Below are positions 1 to 3,870 of a DNA stretch of 7,022 bases, piece after piece. The translations under genes were made by a program, and so were the position numbers. Position 1 is the stretch's first letter; the number at the start of each line of letters is the position of its first letter. The notes below the pieces were generated by a model. That model was not told where the DNA came from. It searched no databases and saw nothing but the letters and a program-made list of their open reading frames with translations. Source of the DNA: Pseudomonadota bacterium (GTDB lineage: Bacteria; Pseudomonadota; Gammaproteobacteria; Legionellales; Legionellaceae); the NCBI GenBank assembly GCA_021807845.1, contig JAKBCM010000072.1:1-7022 (forward strand), in the 5' to 3' direction.

Positions 1-445
1 CTAATTTAGCCTCTTCTGCCTCATCCAATGTTTTCGCTCTTTTCCAATACCCACACGTATAATTCATTCCTTTATCAAGCATATTTTGAAATAAATCATT
101 ACCCAAATCATAATGTTTGAGACCTACCTGAATAGCACGTCTTTTGGTTTGATAATTGAATAGTTTGGTGCGAAGCATGTGCAGTGCCAAATGAGGAGGT
201 ATTTTGATTTTAGATTCAATTTTAGATTCAAGGAGCCTTGCTATGAACAAATCGATCCGCTGACAATCCCACCAACCATCCATATAGGACTCCCCCAGAC
301 CCAACTCAGTTTCACTAAGCACGCGTTGATATAATGTTTCGTTGTGAACCTGAATATCCCATGGATCATCACCATTTATCGTAATATCTGCTGCTGCAAG
401 CAGATCCATAACGACAGACTTTGCCCAATGCTTTTTTGATTGCAT
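1..445 (-). CDS. cfa: Cyclopropane-fatty-acyl-phospholipid synthase, N-terminal part (cut at window edge)
   Basis: Cfa transfers a methylene group from S-adenosylmethionine to cis double bonds of membrane phospholipid acyl chains, usually on entry into stationary phase or under acid stress. Translating the minus strand from the ATG at 445-443 gives 148 codons without a stop up to the left edge. The product matches the E. coli Cfa N-terminal region along its length: an INGDDPWDIQVHN block near residues 23-35, GLGESYMDGWWDC at 49-61, KLFNYQTKRRA at 94-104, HYDLGNDLF at 111-119 and a MNYTCGYW block at 127-134. The SAM-binding glycine loop and the catalytic centre lie beyond the window. The ATG at 445 is the first start codon after an in-frame stop at 475-473, and a weak GGA ribosome site lies six bases before it. 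A 12-bp tandem repeat adds ESKI twice near residues 73-80, where E. coli Cfa is a few residues shorter. The family assignment is firm; the function of the complete protein cannot be judged from this part. Confidence 0.95.
   Translation of the reverse strand, partial: MQSKKHWAKSVVMDLLAAADITINGDDPWDIQVHNETLYQRVLSETELGLGESYMDGWWDCQRIDLFIARLLESKIESKIKIPPHLALHMLRTKLFNYQTKRRAIQVGLKHYDLGNDLFQNMLDKGMNYTCGYWKRAKTLDEAEEAKL
208..231. repeat. 12-bp perfect tandem duplication inside cfa
   Basis: The unit TTTTAGATTCAA occurs twice head to tail. Read on the coding strand it repeats the four residues ESKI in frame (about residues 73-80 of Cfa). It lies in a loop between the two conserved blocks GLGESYMDGWW and KLFNYQTKRRA, where length variation should be tolerated. 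It looks like a replication-slippage duplication that keeps the reading frame. Confidence 0.85.
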
Positions 446-490
446 TTCAAATCCATTTAAAATGTTATCCGCTCAAGGATCAGAGCTTGC

Positions 491-580
491 CCTACGTCAT
501 CCCGAACAACGTGAGGGATCTCCTAATGCTTGCATGGTGCCACATTTTAGAGATCCCTCGCAAGTTCGGGATGAGGTAGG
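491..580. repeat. Long imperfect palindromic intergenic element (REP/MITE-like)
   Basis: The arms are inverted copies. CCTACGTCATCCCGAAC at 491-507 pairs with 564-580 with one mismatch, and GAGGGATCTC at 513-522 pairs perfectly with 550-559. The two blocks are separated by short unpaired bulges (AACGT on the left, GCAA on the right), and about 27 bases form the apical loop. The TCATCCCGAAC...GAGGGATCT pattern resembles dispersed palindromic repeats that occur in many copies in some bacterial genomes; this is from memory and cannot be tested on one window. No clear target-site duplication flanks it. As RNA it would fold into a strong stem-loop from either strand. It has no T-run, so it is not a typical terminator. 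Confidence 0.8.
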
Positions 581-685
581 ATGTGATAACAGATTGAGCC
601 ATACGTTGAAAAACCACTTAATAGCTTTATTTTTATCAAATCTCGTTTAATTTATGACTGAATGAATTTGAGATTGCCACAATGA

Positions 686-714
686 TTGTTAAATACATAT
701 GGTTTCTCTATAAT
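686..714 (+). promoter_or_regulatory. Sigma-70 promoter for the secreted-protein gene
   Basis: A -35 box TTGTTA (686-691, 4 of 6 consensus positions) and a perfect -10 box TATAAT (709-714) are separated by the optimal 17 bases. The expected transcription start is near 721, leaving a leader of about 57 bases before the ATG at 778. This suggests the gene is transcribed on its own. Confidence 0.7.
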
Positions 715-715
715 C

Positions 716-737
716 CCTCATCGTAGCTCCGATGAGG
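716..737. promoter_or_regulatory. 8-bp perfect hairpin/dyad at the transcription start
   Basis: CCTCATCG (716-723) and CGATGAGG (730-737) form a perfect inverted repeat around the six-base loop TAGCTC. It starts two bases after the -10 box and spans the expected transcription start. It could be a DNA operator for a dimeric regulator, or a 5' stem if transcription starts slightly earlier. It lacks a following T-run, which argues against a terminator. Confidence 0.45.
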
Positions 738-777
738 AACTCACACCTTTCTTTAATAAAAATAAGGCCCTCTCAAA

Positions 778-1164
778 ATGAAAAAATGGATATTATTAGC
801 AATTTGCAGCTTTTTTGTGTTGAACGCCCAAGCAGAAGAAAACGTTTGTGGTTATAAAGATTACTTTCACCTAAATAATACTGCTCACCCTGGGATTTAT
901 ATCGTGAGTGGATATAGTGAACAAGATCTGTTTTTAGAATTTGTCGGCCCAAGGAGCTTTGTTCTTAGAGACTCTAGACAATGCAAAGCCGGTTATGCCC
1001 ACGTGACTGTCGCTTATGATTATGCCAACTGGTGTGTTCTAGACATCAAAGATGGCCCTTATATGAATCATCCCATAGTGAGTGCTGCTTGTAATGGGTT
1101 GACTTATCTGGGAACCAATTATGATGGGTTTAATACTTATTCTTATACAATTAACCTACAATAG
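778..1164 (+). CDS. Small secreted protein of unknown function with four mature cysteines
   Basis: I do not recognise a family for this 128-residue protein. The N-terminus is a textbook Sec signal peptide: MKK, a hydrophobic core of residues 4-15, and a likely signal peptidase I cut after AQA at residue 19. There is no lipobox, so the mature protein should be soluble in the periplasm or exported further. The mature part has about 109 residues, no further membrane segment and four cysteines (C24, C69, C86, C105), which would allow two disulfides. It is rich in Tyr, Asn and Gly, and its alternating polar and aromatic pattern suggests a compact beta fold (inference). Its own promoter lies at 686-714, and AAGG at 764-767 sits ten bases before the ATG. 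Neighbours point the other way on both sides, so it is probably monocistronic. The signal peptide, ribosome site and promoter together make it a real gene despite the lack of homology. Confidence 0.8.
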   Translation: MKKWILLAICSFFVLNAQAEENVCGYKDYFHLNNTAHPGIYIVSGYSEQDLFLEFVGPRSFVLRDSRQCKAGYAHVTVAYDYANWCVLDIKDGPYMNHPIVSAACNGLTYLGTNYDGFNTYSYTINLQ

Positions 1165-1181
1165 CTCTTCTCCAGCTGTCT

Positions 1182-1221
1182 CCCGTACGAAAAAGCTCTG
1201 ATCCTTAAATTTTTGTACGGG
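1182..1221. terminator. Inverted repeat between convergent genes, possible bidirectional terminator
   Basis: CCCGTAC (1182-1188) pairs with GTACGGG (1215-1221). The A-run at 1190-1194 pairs with the T-run at 1210-1214, with one bulged G at 1189. The structure begins 17 bases after the stop of the secreted-protein gene and lies downstream of the hydrolase gene on the other strand, so it is well placed to end both transcripts. The A/T tracts are inside the stem rather than after it, so it is not a classical intrinsic terminator. Confidence 0.4.
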
Positions 1222-1230
1222 GGTGCGGAT

Positions 1231-1257
1231 TTATAGGTTATTTGTAACAACCTATAA
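1231..1257. repeat. 9-bp perfect inverted repeat next to the hydrolase stop codon
   Basis: TTATAGGTT (1231-1239) and AACCTATAA (1249-1257) are perfect inverted copies around a nine-base loop. It begins three bases beyond the end of the hydrolase gene on the minus strand. It may help stabilise the 3' end of that transcript or, together with the 1182-1221 hairpin, end it. No U-run follows on either strand. Confidence 0.5.
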
Positions 1258-1259
1258 AG

Positions 1260-2258
1260 TTAGGAATCAATCGATTTCAAATATTTTTTTAAAAACTCTG
1301 GAATGCGTTGATCCAACCAATACACCGGCTTTCCAGGAATAGAACCTGTGATAAAACCAACATGTCCTCCTTTGGGGCTCACTTCTAAGGTGATAGCGTC
1401 TGACAATTCATCAGCACGTGGAATCACATTGGGCGTCATGAATGGATCATCTAATGCGTGAATGATTAAAGTCGGGGTCGCAATATGAATGAGATATTGG
1501 CGAGAACTGGCCTCTCGATAATAAGCATGAACATGGGGAAAACCATGAAGAGGTGCGGTGATTTTATCATCAAACGTCCAAAAACATCGCAATAACTCCA
1601 TTTGATGGATAGCTTCTGGCAAACATTCAGGGTGCTGTTTTAGTTTTCTGGCAAATACTTTTCGTAAACGCTTTAATAAATAAGATTGATATACTCGCGA
1701 AAATCCTTGATTGATTCTATCAGCGACCAATCTCAATTCAAAGGGCACTGATACGGCAACGGCTGCCTCTACTAAAGATTGCTTGCCTTCTTCACCCAAC
1801 CATTTGAGCAAAACGTTTCCACCCAAGGATACACCAACAATGGCTATTTTGGTCTTAGGTTCTCGCTCTCTTAAGGCACGTAACAAACAATCCACATCAC
1901 CGGTATCTCCAGAATGATAGGCTCGCGGCAACCGATTTGGCTCATGACTTGCACCACGAAAATGCATCAATACCCCGCGCCAACCAGAGCGATTCACCGC
2001 ATGAAGAAGGCCTGCCACATAAGTTGAGTTGCTATCTCCACCCAACCCATGCAATACAACCACCAACGGCGTATCATTTGCCAATCCATGAGTAGCCCAT
2101 GCCAAATCTATAAAATCACCGTCAGGGAGTTCAAAACGTTCATGAGAGTCAATAGGAGGTAACAGCCTTCGCGTAAGCGTTGGATACAAAGTTTGAAGGT
2201 GTGTGTTCCTTAGCCACCAAGCTGGTTTAAAAGCGCTTTTTTTTATCATGTTAGTCAT
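1260..2258 (-). CDS. yheT: YheT-type alpha/beta hydrolase (AB-hydrolase 4 family)
   Basis: A 332-residue serine hydrolase of the YheT/EMB8-like family, whose bacterial members are probable esterases or lipases of unknown physiological substrate. The family opening is present ([17 protein letters not shown], residues 12-28). An oxyanion-hole HGLGG follows at 70-74, and [21 protein letters not shown] at 97-117 is a conserved family block. The nucleophile elbow GVSLGG puts Ser144 at the centre. The acid is probably Asp270 (ALDDPF) and the base His299 (KGGHVGF), so the triad is intact. There is no signal peptide, so the enzyme should be cytosolic. Its ATG overlaps the hemE TGA as ATGA (2255-2258). 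No ribosome site precedes it, which indicates translational coupling to hemE. Length and motif order match E. coli YheT. The substrate cannot be read from the sequence, and a heme link is only suggested by the operon. Confidence 0.92.
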   Translation of the reverse strand: MTNMIKKSAFKPAWWLRNTHLQTLYPTLTRRLLPPIDSHERFELPDGDFIDLAWATHGLANDTPLVVVLHGLGGDSNSTYVAGLLHAVNRSGWRGVLMHFRGASHEPNRLPRAYHSGDTGDVDCLLRALREREPKTKIAIVGVSLGGNVLLKWLGEEGKQSLVEAAVAVSVPFELRLVADRINQGFSRVYQSYLLKRLRKVFARKLKQHPECLPEAIHQMELLRCFWTFDDKITAPLHGFPHVHAYYREASSRQYLIHIATPTLIIHALDDPFMTPNVIPRADELSDAITLEVSPKGGHVGFITGSIPGKPVYWLDQRIPEFLKKYLKSIDS

Positions 2259-3304
2259 CGAGAACTATATTCATGAACTGCATCCACCATTATAGCAACA
2301 TGGTCTGGGGGTACATCTGGGGTGATGCCATGCCCTAAATTAAACACGTGTCCGGGCCCATGCCCATAAGAGGTGAGTACTTTTTGAACTTCCCGTTGAA
2401 TACAGCTCTTGTTGGTGAGAAGCACCGATGGATCAAGATTACCTTGTAAAGCCACTTTCTGACCGATGGCTCTTCGCGCCCTACCTAAGTCGATGGTCCA
2501 ATCCAAACTCATTGCATCACAACCACTTGATGCGATTTGATCCAACCACAATCCACCGCCTTTGGTGAATAAGATGAGAGGAATATCTGGATATTTTATT
2601 TTTAGGGTACGCACAATATCTGTCATATAATGCAATGAAAAATCAAGATAATTTGGAGTAGTCAACACCCCACCCCAGGTATCAAATATCATCAAAACAT
2701 TGGCCCCAGCAAGAATTTGTTCCTCTAAATACCAACTGACCATAGCCGCCAATTTCGTTAATAACTGATGGGTAGCAAGAGGGTTCGTATACATGAATGA
2801 CAGGATAGACTTAAAATCTCGACTGGATTTCCCTTCAACCATATAAGAAGCCAGTGTCCATGGGCTGCCTGAAAAACCAATCAATGGTAAGTGAGCTGGC
2901 ATCTCTTGTCGAATCAAACGAACCGCTGCCATCACATAACCCAATTTCTCCATGATTGACGAGGGAGATAGGGCCTCAACCTGATCAGGATGACTGATAG
3001 GCCGCTCAAAAGAAGGCCCTTCCCCTTCCTTAAAATAAAGACCCAACCCCAATGCATCAGGTATCGTCAAAATATCTGAAAATAAAATAGCTGCATCGAG
3101 TGGAAAACGCCTCAGCGGTTGTAATGTCACTTCACAAGCCAATTCTGGATTTTTACACATGGATAAAAAATCACCCGCTTTTTGGCGCACTTCACGATAT
3201 TCTGGCAAATATCTTCCCGCTTGACGCATCATCCACACGGGGGTATAAGGCACAGGTTTTCTTTTAAGGCTCTGTATCAATACAGACTGGGTGGGATCAA
3301 ACAT
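2255..3304 (-). CDS. hemE: Uroporphyrinogen III decarboxylase HemE
   Basis: HemE removes the four acetate carboxyl groups of uroporphyrinogen III to give coproporphyrinogen III. It is a cofactor-free cytosolic step that commits tetrapyrroles to heme. The 349-residue length is normal. The substrate-binding signature is intact: [15 protein letters not shown] at 23-37 with Arg27 and Arg31; FSDILT at 75-80 with the central Asp77; [16 protein letters not shown] at 143-158 with Tyr154; FDTWGG at 207-212; FTKGGG at 246-251; GNLDP at 288-292; and [16 protein letters not shown] at 321-336 with His325. All residues known to bind substrate are present, with Thr209 at the site that is Ser in the human enzyme. 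The start follows a 41-base leader from the promoter at 3352-3360. I see no clear Shine-Dalgarno sequence before the ATG, so initiation may be weak. The downstream yheT overlaps it by four bases. Confidence 0.98.
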   Translation of the reverse strand: MFDPTQSVLIQSLKRKPVPYTPVWMMRQAGRYLPEYREVRQKAGDFLSMCKNPELACEVTLQPLRRFPLDAAILFSDILTIPDALGLGLYFKEGEGPSFERPISHPDQVEALSPSSIMEKLGYVMAAVRLIRQEMPAHLPLIGFSGSPWTLASYMVEGKSSRDFKSILSFMYTNPLATHQLLTKLAAMVSWYLEEQILAGANVLMIFDTWGGVLTTPNYLDFSLHYMTDIVRTLKIKYPDIPLILFTKGGGLWLDQIASSGCDAMSLDWTIDLGRARRAIGQKVALQGNLDPSVLLTNKSCIQREVQKVLTSYGHGPGHVFNLGHGITPDVPPDHVAIMVDAVHEYSSR

Positions 3305-3351
3305 AAAACACCATTGGGCTAAATATGGGAGGTATACTCATCGGAAAGAGA

Positions 3352-3360
3352 ATTTTAACA
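3352..3360 (-). promoter_or_regulatory. Extended -10 promoter for hemE-yheT
   Basis: Read on the minus strand, these bases are TGTTAAAAT, an extended -10 element (TG, one base, then TAAAAT). The matching -35 position (3375-3380, ATACCA) is poor, as is usual for extended -10 promoters. The predicted start lies near 3345, giving a leader of about 41 bases before hemE. The element shares bases with the -35 box of the opposing folB promoter. Confidence 0.5.
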
Positions 3361-3383
3361 TACTTGAGGATTTATGGTATAAA
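3355..3383 (+). promoter_or_regulatory. Sigma-70 promoter with extended -10, reading toward folB
   Basis: TTAACA (3355-3360) and TATAAA (3378-3383) are spaced by 17 bases, and TG at 3375-3376 gives an extended -10. Transcription should start near 3390, leaving a long leader of about 140 bases that contains the hairpin at 3438-3474. Its -35 box overlaps the opposing hemE -10 element, so the two promoters cannot easily be occupied at once. Confidence 0.55.
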
Positions 3384-3437
3384 GGCGGTACAAATGGGTG
3401 CGAATATTCCATGTGCTTTTATTCTTGAATAAGCCAT

Positions 3438-3474
3438 GGCAGCCTTGATTGCGCTGCGCTCCATCAAGGCTGCC
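3438..3474. repeat. 12-bp perfect-stem hairpin in the folB leader
   Basis: GGCAGCCTTGAT (3438-3449) and ATCAAGGCTGCC (3463-3474) form a perfect GC-rich stem around the loop TGCGCTGCGCTCC, which itself contains the near-palindrome GCGCTGCGC. No T-run follows on either strand. The stem ends 57 bases before the folB start codon, so it leaves the ribosome site (AGGA, 3519-3522) free. Stem-loops with a GCGCT-CGCTCC type loop recur as dispersed elements in some genomes (from memory, untested here). It could act in the folB leader, block antisense read-through from the ATPase side, or simply be a repeat copy. Confidence 0.75.
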
Positions 3475-3531
3475 CATTATCTACACCCTGTACAAACACA
3501 TGGCTGTCGCATTGATTTAGGATGAATACGC

Positions 3532-3870
3532 ATGGATACCCTGCAAATATCAGCGCTTTTAGTAAAAACCCATATTGGCATCCACGATTGGGAACAACGA
3601 ATTTTACAACGTTTGCTCATCGATCTAACCATCCAAATCGATCTCTCAACCTGTCATAATGAGTTAGAAAAGACCATTGATTATGATAAGTTATGTCACC
3701 GAGTCACCACTTATCTTGAATCCAATCAATTCTCCCTCATTGAAACCGTAGCAGAATGCCTCGCAACCCTCATCAAAGAAGAATTTAAAGTCAATGCCTT
3801 GACCGTCAGTGTGAGCAAACCCCATGCCATCAAAAATGCAGGAAACGTTTCTGTCACAATAACCCGTTAG
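3532..3870 (+). CDS. folB: Dihydroneopterin aldolase FolB
   Basis: FolB cleaves 7,8-dihydroneopterin to 6-hydroxymethyl-7,8-dihydropterin and glycolaldehyde in folate synthesis. The family also epimerises the substrate at C2'. It works in the cytosol as a ring-shaped octamer. The 112-residue protein is close to the usual 115-122. Visible landmarks are the HIGIHDWEQR block at residues 14-23 with Glu21, DYDKL at 50-54 with the active-site Tyr51, LIETVAECLATLI at 69-81 with the pterin-binding Glu71, and VSKPHAI at 94-100 with the catalytic Lys96. All expected catalytic residues are present. The start has a good ribosome site (AGGA at 3519-3522, nine bases before the ATG). The gene is transcribed alone, divergently from hemE. 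Its last 17 bases overlap the last codons of the ATPase gene on the other strand, leaving no space for a terminator between them. Confidence 0.96.
   Translation: MDTLQISALLVKTHIGIHDWEQRILQRLLIDLTIQIDLSTCHNELEKTIDYDKLCHRVTTYLESNQFSLIETVAECLATLIKEEFKVNALTVSVSKPHAIKNAGNVSVTITR

Larger units (their letters stand above)
446..777. other. Gene-free interval between cfa and the secreted-protein gene
   Basis: These 332 bases separate two divergently oriented genes. I see a long imperfect palindrome (491-580), a promoter for the plus-strand gene (686-714), a short perfect hairpin over its predicted transcription start (716-737) and a ribosome site (AAGG, 764-767). An open frame at 462-650 is not a believable gene because it runs straight through the palindrome and has no homology that I recognise. 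I could not identify a convincing cfa promoter in the remainder. Confidence 0.7.

Noticed and set aside
462..650. Plus-strand open frame of 62 codons
   Set aside because: It runs through the long palindrome, has no convincing ribosome site, and its product has no recognisable family or sensible composition.
3328..3334. Plus-strand GGGAGGT, a perfect Shine-Dalgarno sequence
   Set aside because: No start codon with an open frame follows at a usable distance. It lies in the hemE leader region and is most likely chance.
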